DNA from: Hyaloscypha bicolor E
Lineage: Eukaryota; Ascomycota; Leotiomycetes; Helotiales; Hyaloscyphaceae
Reading direction: 5' to 3'
NCBI RefSeq assembly: GCF_002865645.1
Contig: NW_020194692.1
Location: forward strand, 194,208 to 258,207
DNA length: 64,000 nt
Shown here in pieces: positions 11,386 to 22,157 of the stretch (its first letter is position 1; each line of letters opens with the position of its first letter). The position numbers were made by a program, and so were the translations under genes. Below the pieces are notes generated by a model, which was not told the DNA's origin, did not search any database, and was given only the letters and a program-made list of their open reading frames with translations.

Positions 11386-14300
11386 ATGGAGAACCCGCCT
11401 TCTTGGCACTTCCTTGGATATGAACCTCGTAACGCAGACAATCACCAGGCTCCTCTTTCAGAGAAAACTTTCGATACCGGCCTCTCGGACCCACCATGTG
11501 AAGGCTGTGAGGTCCACAACATCCGAGTGTTCTTCTGCGTGAATTGCGATGGGCATTTCTGCTCCAATTGCTGGGCAAAAGAACGAGCTCACAAGCCTGG
11601 CAAGCTTGGACCGGACGGCTTGCCACATGAGAAGGCTGATTCTGAGGTCGTATCACGGCTTAAGGCCACATTTAACCCTCCTTCAGACCCTGGAATACAG
11701 GAGAGAATGCATCTTGAGGACGAGGATACTACCTGGTTTGGCATCGTGCGTGATGCTACTGGCCGCCCGATATTCCAGGACTATGGACGATATTCAACGC
11801 TTATTGCAAACAGCGCTTCAAGAGAACACAGGACCCGCTTTCCGCGCCTCGTATCTTTCATCGGTCAAACTGGCGCGGGAAAGAGTACGCTGGTCAAAAT
11901 GCTAATCGAGCGGCAAAGCTATGGCATAGATGATCCAGAGAAGAGAAGATTGTTCCAATGTCCAATAGTTGGATCGTCGACAAATGACAGTGTTCCGACC
12001 TCTGGAGACGTACACCTGTATGCGGATCCGTCCACATATTTTACTACATTCCCGACTCTCTATGCAGATTGCGAGGGTCTTGAAGGTGGCGAAAACATTC
12101 CAATCGGTGCTCGTCGCCAAGAAGCAGAGGGTGGGATAGTTCGCAGAAGAGATGACCACAGCCAAGAGATGAATCGTCTGAAGAAACGGTGGAGAATTTC
12201 CCGAGGACAAGAGCGACCCATTGCTTGGGCTGATTCCCCAGCAAAACAGAAACGGCAGTACGGCGTCACAGAGTTATACCCCAGGCTTCTTTACACTTTC
12301 TCCGACGCGGTAGTCTTTGTCCTGCAGAATCCAAAGTATTTGACTCTTCCCCACGTTCTTTACTGGTTTTATTGATACTGGCCTCAGAACGTTTGAATCG
12401 ACTGTTCTAAGCAAGTTGCTGAGCTGGGCGCATGCTGTTGTGGAAAAGTCCACCAACCAGCCTGTACTCCCGCACGCCATAATTGCTCTTAATGCAACAG
12501 ATCCGGGAGTTGACCCGAGGAAATGGGATGTCGATTTTCCAACTGAAAATCTGATGGATACTGTTGCTGGAGCGGTTGGTCGCGACGTCAGCTATAGGGA
12601 ATATTCTGAATACTGGAACAGTCATGGAAAGTCTGTCGAAACTATGAGAGATCTGCTCGGATGCTACTATCCCTCCATTCGCGTTGTATGCATCCCAAGG
12701 AAAGGCCGCTACATGTTGGTTGAGGAGCAAGTCCAGAAACTACACCGGGAAATCGACTCAGCTTGCAAGCAGTCTTATGATGCTAAAAGGGTATCTCGGA
12801 TGCTAGCTACCTCGGACGAGCTTAACCAGTACCTGCAAGCTGCTTTTGATCATTTTTCTCAGAATTTGGATACCCCGTTCAATTTCTTGGAGATTGCATT
12901 CAATAATAGTCCAATACCACGAGACTTCGGGGGCAATATCTTGAAACTTGCTGTAGCTGCCCAAGAAATTCAGGAGACAAGTGATGGACCGAGAATTTTT
13001 AAGAAGTTGAGTGTCATGATTGCGTCTTGCATCATTCTTGATTGTGCTCGACACGGCCTTAAAGGTAAGCTTTAAGAACTCCATTCATAACTCATCAGAC
13101 TAGCAGCTTATTTGTATCTGCCCCGGAGGTCCTGCAAAAGACTTATTCAGAAGGAACTACCGGAAATACTGCGACGATGCTTTGAGAGACTTTTGCAAGC
13201 TATTTTGGCCCTGTCAATTCCACAGCCGCTCCGGACATTGCGTAAACGTCCTCGAAGGTCACAAGAAGGGCCACCAAAACGAGCATGGGAGAATCATTGG
13301 GTCAGGCGAATACGAATCCACCTTCTCCTTTGAATCCTATGTTTTAACTTGGCGTAGCCATATACTGGCGAACATTTTCAAGTTCCAAAATAGGCTAGTG
13401 GAGGAGATTGGAGCACAACCTTCAACTTCGGAAAGAGATCTAGTCTCTGAAGCGCACCGCAGCAATATTGAAGATTTCTATCGCCTCCTCAAGGGTTCTC
13501 CACGATTTGTAAGCCATTCTGCATGTTTCTGCTGCTTGAGGGAAATGCCTGAGCACCCTCTTCCCTGTGGGCACGTGCTTTGCACGCCTTGTGTGAGGAC
13601 ATATAGTGAGCTAGACATGAAAAAAGGAGGCACACAGCAAAAAGACAAGACCTTCATTCGTATGGACCGTTGTCCCCTTCACCCCCGCAACATCAGGTTC
13701 ACAGAGCCATGGTATCTCAAATTCAAGCCTGACCTAGCAGGCGTGAGGATTCTTTCTCTCGATGGGCTTGTTCAATCTCCGAAGTTGCCATCTTGAAGCT
13801 AATATAAGCAGTGGCGGTATTCGAGGGATTGTTGAACTGGAAGTGTTACGGGAGATTGAATTATACTTAGGAGGCCACATTCCCATTCAAGCATTTTTTG
13901 ACCTCATCGTCGGCACAAGGTAAGCCACCCCAATGACGGTTCCGTCTGGTCGATATTTATATTGTGTATAGCACAGGCGGAATTATCGCTGTCGGCCTTG
14001 GGGTAGAGAACTGGCGGGTCGAGACTTGTATCAAGCACTTCCGTCGACTAACTGACAAGGCTTTCACCTCACGTTTGCCAGGGATGAGATTCGGACATAG
14101 ATATAGAACTCGGCCCTTTGAGCAGGCTCTGCAGGAGGTTTTCAAAGATGAGTTTCTATTTGGCGGAGCCCACGATGAATCGAATAGTTACTTTACCCGA
14201 GTAGCGGTAACTGCGACAACTGACACCGGGGAAAAGCCAGTCATACTCACCAATTATAATCGAGGGATGGAAACTCAAGGTAAGGCCCTAGAATGAATGT

Positions 14301-16158
14301 CGGGATGGAAGTTAAAAAAATATATAGCTAGCTACAGTATGGTCAGGCCTGATAATCCAAAGCAGGAACTTAAACTTTGGGAAGCGTAAGTCCACCACAG
14401 GTCACCAACCAAGGAGTATCGAATGAGAACTGATACTCCCAGATAGACTGCGTGCGACCTGTGCTGCGCCTAGTTACTTCAAGCCGTTTGTCAAGCAGGA
14501 TACCAAGGCAGGATACCTCGACGGAGCTTTGTATCACAACAACCCAGTCAGGGTTGCTTATCATGAGAGTAAGCTTCTCTGGCCAGATGTTCAAGATTGC
14601 AAACCGGATATTCTGCTATCAATTGGCACAGGCCACAACGGAGCGGAGACGAACGGTTCTGCCGAGCCGTATGACAGAAGATCTCGAAGAGCTGAGATCA
14701 TATCCGACATAATCGTGACACCTAGTCCTAGGCAAAGAAAACTAGGTATCGGAGAGTGGTTCAAGAATGCCGAATTTGTTCAAAATCTGAATATCATGGT
14801 CAACCGAGTCGACAACATTCTGAACTCTGAGCAAATATGGATCAACTTCAAAAATGATACTCTATCATCTCGGGAGGAATCCGAACTTCGACGATATCAG
14901 CGAATCAACCCAAAGCTAGGCTATCCACCACCACGACTTGATGACAAAAGAAATTTGGAGTCTTTAGAATATACAGTGAGGGAGAACCTCCAGGATAACG
15001 AGCTATATCGGAAAAAGATATCTAGAATCGCACATCGGCTAGTAGCATCGTCCTTCTATTTTGAGAGGATAGGCCAAAGGAAATATGGGAGCGGTTACGT
15101 ATGCGAAGGTCAGTGAATGAATCCGTGGAAGTTATCATTGCAGTTTAACTTACCACTGCAGGGAAAATTATCTGCAGATTCCCAAACGGAACTGCGGAAC
15201 TCCGTCACCTTGGATCATTTCTGAGACTTCACCAACGGCACGAAATCTTTCAGCCCTACTTCAATGTTCAGGAGCAATATCAACGCCCAGTGGAGACCAT
15301 TATCGACCCACTTGTCATCGAGAAAATGTGCACTCACGCTCATTTCGATATGGGAGTCATCGAGGTGAACGTGTCAGCAAAGCACGGAGCAATAACGATT
15401 TCGCTCGCGCTGTGGGACTACACGGAGAGGGAAGATATTATCCCAATAAGTGGATTCCCAAGGAATCTGGTACTGGATACACTTCAAAGAGGTCAGTAAA
15501 ACCGAGGGAATCGCCTGCGCATGAATTAACGTTGATAGGCACATCTCCGGATGTGAACTCTACCAGCCCTACGGTTGGATTTAATCACCATCGAATTCCG
15601 ACTGCGCGCACTGTAATACCAAGGGAAGTGATAGTGCCCGCTGAAGATCGGCCTCCGTCTCTCTTCGATTCCAGTCCTGGAGATGAAGAGTCGGACGCAG
15701 CATCGGTCGATTTAAGAATTGATGCAGGAGACTGGTTGGAGCGTCGGGCCGACTTACCCCGTGCCTCACCAGCTCAATCGTCATCGAGATTATGGCCGCT
15801 ATTCACACCGAGGAATCCCCTGCAATCCCTTCGAAGACTCCATCGAGTCCCAGGTGTAGCAGATCTGACCACCCCCGAAAGTGGCCTCCGCATCTTCCCA
15901 ACACCGCCTGCCATAGAATTGGAAGGCTCTCCAATTCCAAATGAGGCACAAGGAGATGGATATGAGACGCAACATGATGTTGATGAGAACCGGGATCCAC
16001 AACCTAGTGGCAGCATGGACATGGACGAAGACGAGAGTTCTCTATCTGTGGCGATTGCGCTGAGCTTACGAACTCAGAATCGTTACACACCAATGGGGAC
16101 AAATCTGGAAGAACTTCAACAGGCACTTCAAATTTCGTTATTAGATAACATGTTTTGA
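11386..16158 (+). CDS. Multidomain GTPase-RING-patatin-like phospholipase with tandem UIM-type motifs
   Basis: Nine exons are read: 11386..12335, 12388..13064, about 13129 (or 13141)..13765, 13812..13919, 13972..14279, 14328..14385, 14447..15108, 15162..15491, 15539..16158. Phases agree and the product is 1,449 (or 1,445) residues. Domains in order: a Cys-rich zinc motif (Cys38, 41, 51, 54, 59, 62, His69; B-box/ZZ-like); a P-loop GTPase with Walker A GQTGAGKST at about 160-168, a DCEG Walker-B/G3-like site and a NATD G4-like site; a RING-like finger from about 675 (C-x2-C, CGHVLC, C-x2-H); and patatin from about 750 with the DGGGIRG oxyanion loop, GTSTGG nucleophile (Ser791) and DGA catalytic Asp938. 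Two UIM-like helices close the protein at about 1406-1423 and 1433-1446. Patatin domains hydrolyse lipid acyl esters and are common effectors of fungal NLR-like proteins. The substrate and trigger are unknown. The second intron's acceptor is unclear. Confidence 0.85.
13766..13811 (+). other. GC-AG intron inside the patatin oxyanion-hole motif
   Basis: Only a GC donor at 13766-13767 with the CAG acceptor at 13809-13811 joins 'gatgg' to 'tggcggtatt' and restores DGGGIRG, the patatin glycine-rich loop. No GT donor nearby gives the right frame. The intron is 46 nt and has a CTAAT branch-like sequence about 12 nt before its end. GC-AG introns are a small minority in fungi. Confidence 0.75.
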
Positions 16159-16169
16159 ACTTTGAGTTT

Positions 16170-16863
16170 AATAGGGCGGACTGTTTGACAATACGAGAAA
16201 AGAGCTTCTCAAACACATGCTCGGTCAGCAGGGAGTTTCTGGCTGGGTATGCGACTGTTGTAACCCGAAATCGGGGCCATCGAATTTAGCGCCAGATCAG
16301 GCTTTGGTTTTTAGCTATGTGGATGATTTGAAGATCCATATGAATACAAAGCATTCTGCCGCTCTCTCGTCATTTCAGCTTCCATCTCTTGTTAAAGTGA
16401 GGCAAAGGACGATGCTGAAACCGTGGCCCGCCTGCTCTGTGATCATGTGGCCGAATGTCCGCAGTCAACTCTAGACGACCACGTCCCCAAGCATCTACAC
16501 AGGCTTGCTCTAATCTGACTTCCGTGGGGCACTGGCGGGAAGGACACAAACCCGGTCAAAATGAAATCTGCCAATGGATCAATTTCGAGAACGCTCACCG
16601 ACGAAGACGGTGAGGTTCAAGAGCCAGCGTCCCTTGACACCGAGGAAACAATTACGCCAAGAACACTTTACGAAATCTTCAAAGCCGTACTCGATTCACC
16701 TCACAGAAAGGATGCAGTACATTGGCCGTATAAGGGCCATGTGACGGAGCAGCTCGGAGTGATACACGAAAAATGCCAGCGCTGGCCTCTTTCCGTGGAC
16801 ACACAAACATCACATCTAGACACAGCACGGCAAAATAAAAATGGCACCCTAGCACTTGGTATC
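16170..16863 (+). pseudogene. C2H2-type zinc-finger relic of a fungal STAND/ankyrin-associated type
   Basis: From about 16217 the frame shows a W-V-C-D-x-C start, a VDDLKIHMNTKH middle and a QLPSLVK end. This pattern is typical of C2H2 modules in large fungal NLR-like or ankyrin proteins. Near 16430 a small deletion moves the continuing homology (LCDHVAECPQSTLDDHV and KHLHRLAL) into another frame. A TGA at about 16516 then interrupts it before LPWGTGG, and an open stretch from 16561 runs to 16863. The relic starts right after the patatin gene, behind a potential AG at about 16191. It may be the decayed tail of a neighbouring gene, or a former extension of the patatin gene. Confidence 0.6.
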
Positions 16864-17162
16864 TAGCAGCGAGCTCCAATTCTCGTCCAGCGACCATATT
16901 TGCACACTGTACAGCTGCACGTAGACTTCCGCTAGCTGGCAAAGACTTCCATCAATTCGATGCAACAGGTCTCGTATACTTGAAGGAAACTTGTGCTCAC
17001 ATAATCCAACAAATGTGATATTACTCTCAATATCGGACAAACAATAATAGCTAGCAGAGAAGGGCTTCTTTATTGGGGTATCTGTTCGTCAAATCTAGTT
17101 GACCGAAGAAAACATTGGGTCTGCAATCAGCCTTTACCAATCACCATGTCCCCTAGACAATC

Positions 17163-18528
17163 TCACTTCTTGGAGAATCCCTTGGCGAAAGACGGCCGAT
17201 TCATGCCGCCTTTCTTTCCAGACCGACCTTGAAGCCATGATTCCTTTGTGTTTCGAGCTTGAGAAATTGATTTTGGTGCTAGATTCGTGCTGCTGGCCTT
17301 TGTTATACGATATGTCGTCGATCCTACCCGTCGATCTTTTGGCTCTTTCTCTGCAGTAAGGTGGAATTTCGTCTTCTTCGCCTTCTTGGTTGGAAATTGG
17401 TCGAATGGCAGCAGGTCTTGAGGTTCTGTATCTTCTAGGTATTCGGCTGGTAACAAGTCGGGAAGTGCCCGTTTTCTTGAAAGGGGTAATGCTTTGAATG
17501 TATCTTTTAGGATCTCGGTGTTTTCAGCAACACCGCGGATCTCGTCCTCATCCGGACCCTGGTCTGCCTTCGTCGATATGGGTTTCTCTTCTTTGGCGGA
17601 GCGCTTTGCTTTCTCCGTGTCATCTGTGATATCATCTTCCAACTTCCGCTTTCTGCTCGATGCAGCTTGTTTCTTTAGCGCGTCGTCTTTCTCTTTCCTC
17701 TTCTTTCGTGAAGCAGATAATTGGCTAAGAGGAAGTCAGTAACTGTGGCCAGGGAATAGGGGCCGAGGGGTAGGCTCACTCTTTTACAACCCTAGCAGCC
17801 TCTCTATCCTTGGTTCTGACGCTCTCCGCAGCCTCCTGAATACCAACAACCTCTGGAGCATCGTCATCACTATCTTCGCTATCTTCGATCACCTGGAAAT
17901 CTTCGACAGTCTTGGCGTTGCCCTCATCGTTCGCCACTTCTCGAGCTGTAGAAAATAATTCGTCCTCCGATGGTTGGCTTCCAAACCGACGATGTTTTGA
18001 GCTTTCGAGAGGCTCTGCAGCTACCGTATCATGCTCTTCATCCTGCAACTTTGTGTTGTCGTCTTCTTCCTCAGCCGCAACAATGTCGTTATAATCTGGT
18101 TCTGGGGATATCTCCCTGACAGGAATTTCTACAACAGGTCGAGTCTTCCCAGGATCTGGGCTCTCGACCACATCCTTCGCACGCACTGGCAGCCGCTTCC
18201 TCTTTCTTGAGCTTGGTGGCACATATTCTGCCGCGTCCTCGTCGCTTGAAGACGTCCCCTTGGTTCTCTTCCTCTGTCTCTTGCTGCTGCTCCTCGACAC
18301 GTAAACATTTATTGAGTCCTCCTCCTCAATTTCATCTCCCGCAGGTGCCTGCGTGTTCTTCTGTCGGGTTGTAACCATCGTCTCGTCTTGAAGTGGCTCG
18401 ACAATCGGGGTTAGTTGCTCGTTCTTGGTTGTTGCTGGATCTGTGAATATGGCTCTGGCGGATTTGTAAAGCCTTGAGAACATTGAGTTCTTGAATGCTT
18501 TCTTCCGACGAGAGATTTGGTGGGTCAA
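17163..18528 (-). CDS. UTP16: U3 snoRNA-associated protein, Utp16-like
   Basis: Two exons, 18528..17780 and 17724..17163, join across a 55-nt GT-AG intron to give up to 436 residues. The protein is very acidic/Ser-rich in its first two thirds, with Lys/Arg clusters (RKRKR, KKRKREK, RKRK) that look like nuclear/nucleolar signals. The C-terminal part has the block expected of the U3_snoRNA_assoc family (PF08297): LPLSRKRALPDLLPAEYLE, then KKTKFHLTAEKEPKDRRVG and an STTYRI turn. In yeast Utp16 belongs to the small-subunit processome that processes 18S pre-rRNA. The start is uncertain: Met at 18528, 18483 (MFSRLYKSAR) or further in (MVTTRQ) are all possible. Assignment rests on the C-terminal block because the rest is low complexity. 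Confidence 0.7.
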
Positions 18529-18843
18529 TTCATTGTTGCTCGTGAAATTGTGGGAGTGTTGTTTGAATTTCTGATAATTAAAAATTGTCGGCAGAATTTC
18601 TGAGTGGGGCTCTCACCGCCTTCTCGTTTGAGCTTCTTCTGAACTTCACATCAGACTTCATCACTTTCAACAACTAATTTTTCAATAATTCTGTTGAAAA
18701 ATCATCGAGAATCTGCCATTGCTTACGCAGTAACTCTTGGGTGCTGGATATCTGGGTTCTACCGGGCCATTGGGGCCTTTATACAGTCCCTTCAGCCTCA
18801 ACATTGTCTGCAGCCGGAACAGCCAAGGCCCCCTTCCACAGAC
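18529..18843. promoter_or_regulatory. Probable bidirectional promoter between UTP16-like and TPR genes
   Basis: The two genes diverge from this stretch of about 300 nt, so it must hold both promoters unless the first ATG of the TPR gene lies at 18694. The middle is AT-rich (18660-18690). I see no canonical binding site I can name. Confidence 0.4.
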
Positions 18844-20034
18844 ATGTCCACCGTCAGAGGTGCTAGACCATTGATTGAAAAGGGATGTCTACTCCTACGA
18901 CCGAGAGACTTTCATGCCACACCATTTATTAGAGCACGACCAGCTCCCAAGAGATCCCCGAAAGTCAGAGCTACGAACCCACCTGCTGGAGGGTTACGGA
19001 TAAAGCGGACGTATGAATACGAAGAGTCTCTCCCGCCAATTGCCCTCCTCAATGCCGCTAGGAAATCAGGGGCCCTTGCTGTAGAGCCGGATCAAGCTCT
19101 TGAATTCTTGCGTGAATACCAAGCCCTGGCTGGGAAATCCAATGCGGGGTGGAAGCAAAGATTATGCGATGGTGCGGTCTCATTTTGACTTCCAATTCCG
19201 AGTTCTTACAGAATTCTAGAACACGATATATTGCCCTCGACAATGGCGCTTCTTGCTGGAATCCTTAAGAGATGTCATAGTGGAGGCCAGAAAGCCCTTG
19301 CTAAGAGCGTCATGCTCGCGGCGTCGAGGCTCGGAGAAAAAGCAGCGACGTTTGATATTATATCGGAAGCACTGCGTGTTGGCACTTTGTATGAGTACCG
19401 TGCTCCTCTTGAACGACTTGGCACCCTAGCCAAGAAGGACAATGATCCTCAAGCCATGACATTGTTGGGCAAAGTCCTCATGGCCGAAAGACGGGAGAAT
19501 GAAGCCCTGGATTGGTTCAGAAGAGCGACCCGAGAACCAACTGGTGGATTGGATTTTGATGGTGCTGGTGAAGCACTTGTGAGCGAAGGCCGAATTTTGT
19601 CTCAACGGAACGATAGGAACGGAGCGAAGGCTGCTTTCGAGAAAGCTGCACTTGAACTTGACGACCCCTCAGCATACTTCTATCTCGCGCAGCTACAAGA
19701 GCATCGCTCGTCAAATCAACAAGTCTACTTGCTTAAAGCGGCATCTTCAGGAGTGGTGGAAGCGTGGCATAATCTTGGCGCTCTTGAACTTGAAAAATTG
19801 AACACGCAAGAAAGAAAACCGACTTCATTAGATGATTATGGCATGGCTAGGGAATGGTTTCAAGTTGCTGCTGCCGAAGGATTCGGCTTGAGCATGATCA
19901 ATATGGCTATCATCTGCAAGGCTGTTGGGCAGATGGATGAAGCTTTGAAATGGCTGGAGAAGGCGGGAGGTGCTGAGGGGGTTCGAAGTGAGGCGATAGC
20001 CTTGAAAAGACAGTGGGAAGCCAGTGTCTCCTGA
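18844..20034 (+). CDS. TPR/Sel1-like repeat protein, probably mitochondrial
   Basis: Exons 18844..19171 and 19220..20034 join across a 48-nt intron (GTGCGG...TTCTAG) in phase to give 380 residues. The chosen Met (18844) is followed by an Arg-rich, acid-poor segment with a hydrophobic patch, which looks like a mitochondrial presequence. An in-frame ATG at 18694 is less likely. From about residue 110 the protein is a run of helical pairs with A-x2-LG-x2-L and G-x-A-x2-WF patterns (for example AMTLLGKVLMAERRENEALD and MINMAIICKAVGQMDEALKW), typical of Sel1/TPR solenoids. Such proteins mediate protein contacts; the partner is unknown. It is divergent from the UTP16-like gene, and gene structure and composition look like conserved core sequence. 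Confidence 0.75.
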
Positions 20035-20152
20035 ACCTGCAAATGAGATTACTAATCCATGCACCATAATTCCCTCAATCCTGGAAATGACTTCCGTCTT
20101 GCTTTCTGCAGCACTAGTCGTTCTAATGAGCTTGTTCTGAATTCCAGCTATT

Positions 20153-20160
20153 GTTTCAGC
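20153..20160. repeat. Target-site duplication GTTTCAGC, left copy
   Basis: Identical to 20840-20847; together they bracket the 679-bp hAT-type element. Confidence 0.85.
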
Positions 20161-20839
20161 CAGTGTGTCAAATGATTAGGTTTGATTTGATTAGACCCCC
20201 CTACTCAAATCAAATCAAGTCAAAATCAAGCTAATCAAATCATACTTAATTATAATCAAAGATAATCAAAGATAATTAATTAGATTTATCACGTGATTAC
20301 GCACATGACTCTGGAGCTTCGGAAGCCGAGATGAGGCTAAAATAAGGTCTGGGCCAGCCATATTCGGTATTACTAAAGGCGCTCTTTACTAAACCAGGCC
20401 TAGCGCTAATTAGTAAGCGAAGCCAAAGGCGCTAGAACCTCCTTGATTTCCAGTGTTACAGTAGTAGTAAAGAGCTTGAATTGAGCTAAAGGCTATCTGC
20501 CAGGCTAAGGAAGCACTGGCCACATACTAAGTTACGTGCAATAGCACCACGTGACTGGTACCACATAACAAAAACTAGTTTGTTATTTTAGATTTAGACT
20601 AATTTTATACTCTTATATATGCTTTATAAATTTTATTTATATTTTATTAATATAGCTATTAGTTATTTAATAATTTTTTTTTAGAAATGCCTAAGAAAGT
20701 ATACTTTTGTATTATCACGTGATGATTATAATTAATTATAATTAATTATAATAAAAATCAAGCTAATCAAATCATACTTAATTATAATTAATTCTAATTA
20801 ATTCTAATTAATTAGCCTTGATTATTTTTTGACACACTG
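20161..20839. mobile_element. Non-autonomous hAT-type element (MITE-like), 679 bp
   Basis: The ends are inverted repeats CAGTGTGTCAAA and TTTGACACACTG, and the element is flanked by a perfect 8-bp direct repeat GTTTCAGC (20153-20160 and 20840-20847). An 8-bp target duplication and CAG...CTG ends are diagnostic of the hAT superfamily. The inside is AT-rich with no coding capacity and has a longer near-duplicate at both ends (AATCAAGCTAATCAAATCAT at about 20225 and 20757). It also carries tandem AATTAATT-like units and CACGTG-like palindromes. It lies between the TPR gene and the second HET relic. The perfect duplication suggests a fairly recent insertion. Confidence 0.85.
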
Positions 20840-20921
20840 GTTTCAGCCAAAGTGGCGCTTCAATTCAGACCCCAGCTCTAATAAATCGTTTGGAAGAGGT
20901 TACTGTTGTTCCGAATTATAA

Positions 20922-22020
20922 TTAAATTATTTCAAATATTGCTTTCTGAATCGTATTTCTAGACCAAACCTGCACATCCACTTGGCGGCCCGACCAGATG
21001 CCAGCTCTCACGAACTTCCCATCCGGTTTGTTTTCTAATATGAGGCCAACGCAGCCCAGCTCCAAAATCTTTCCTAAAAAGGTGTAGTGAATATTAGCAG
21101 AATCACTGATGGATCTGCTGCTATGGCCATAAACTTGACGGCAGAAGCTAGATGGCCATTTTCCTTGGAAGCCTCCATGGCCCGAAGCTCGGAGAACCAG
21201 TGTTCCAGATTTTACTTGACCGAAACTTGCTCTTTCGTCCACTGGCTGTGCTTAGCAATCCAGTATCTCGGCTGAAAACGTCACAATCTTCTGATGAAAA
21301 GCGAAGCCGCTTCCGGTCGAGGCCCAAGGTCATGTGGGGGCTAGGTTCTTCGTCTCAGGATATCCTCACACGCTCCCATGCTAGATACTTCACCAAATAC
21401 TTTCTCCACAAACGAGCGAGATATATTTCGTCCCATAGCTTCTCCAACTCACTTGCTATACCCGCAATGGTGGGCAATCGATCTTCAGGAATTAAAAGCT
21501 CTCTACCGCTGTAATCCTCAACGATCGCTTCCCAGGCCAGAGCTTGTCTCATCTCGATCATCGACTTGCCGCCGAGCGCAACACTGAACACTCCAGATAG
21601 CAGCCTTTTGCAGATTCTATGCCCTTTTCTCTGCATCTCAACGGCCGCCGTCTGACATCGCCAAGAAAGCTCTCGTTCTCCAAAGGACAGCACGCGCGGA
21701 GAAAGCAGCGACTTTTTCAAAGCTCACCTTCTGGCTTCAAGTGGCTCTCTCTCCTGGTTGTAGTTGTGCGTATCCACTGATCTTAACCTTGCCCCAGTGT
21801 TGTTGAAACTTGGTAACCAGAAACTCGGATCAGGTGGAATGGGTCTCAGGAAGCCATCTTAGACGCCCACAGCACTCGTGGCAGCGATGGTCAAGTCAGA
21901 ATTCATGTATACTCCTCCCATAGCGTAAATCTCCCGCTGCCGGAGACTGACTTCATTCTTGCAACTAATAAAAGACATCGACACTAACCCGATTGGTTCT
22001 GAAGCCACAGAGCTGCACAG
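20922..22020 (-). pseudogene. HET-domain gene relic 2 (C-terminal half)
   Basis: On the minus strand the HET signature continues in order. A MGGVY-N-DLTIAATSA block lies at about 21915-21870. It is followed by PLEAR and then SLLSPRVLSFGERELSWRC in 21720..21660. Next come WEAIVEDYSGRELLIPEDRLP..AGIAS and the short LARLW block, and after that a VKSGTLVLRASG-type C-terminal block near 21210. Expected Trp codons are TGA in the R-G-W-T-L position (near 21726) and in the A-P-x-W-x-W-A position (near 21330). A TAA stands where Gln is plausible near 21860. The N-terminal HET blocks (LSHCWG, IDSLCIIQD) are not visible upstream. It is a dead, partly lost gene, distinct from relic 1. Confidence 0.75.
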
Positions 22021-22157
22021 ATAACTGGGAAAGAGTCATGACCTTTAGAGACGCCCTAATCATGCACTAACAATGGCAAGCCTAAGTCAAGCCGTCCTCC
22101 GACCTGTCCAGGATGATTGCCCAATAGCTTAGCCAAACACGGGTGCGTAAGAGAGAA

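Noticed and set aside
17494..18094. Plus-strand Ser-rich frames opposite the UTP16-like gene
   Set aside because: They mirror Glu/Asp/Lys-rich codons of the real gene; antisense shadows.
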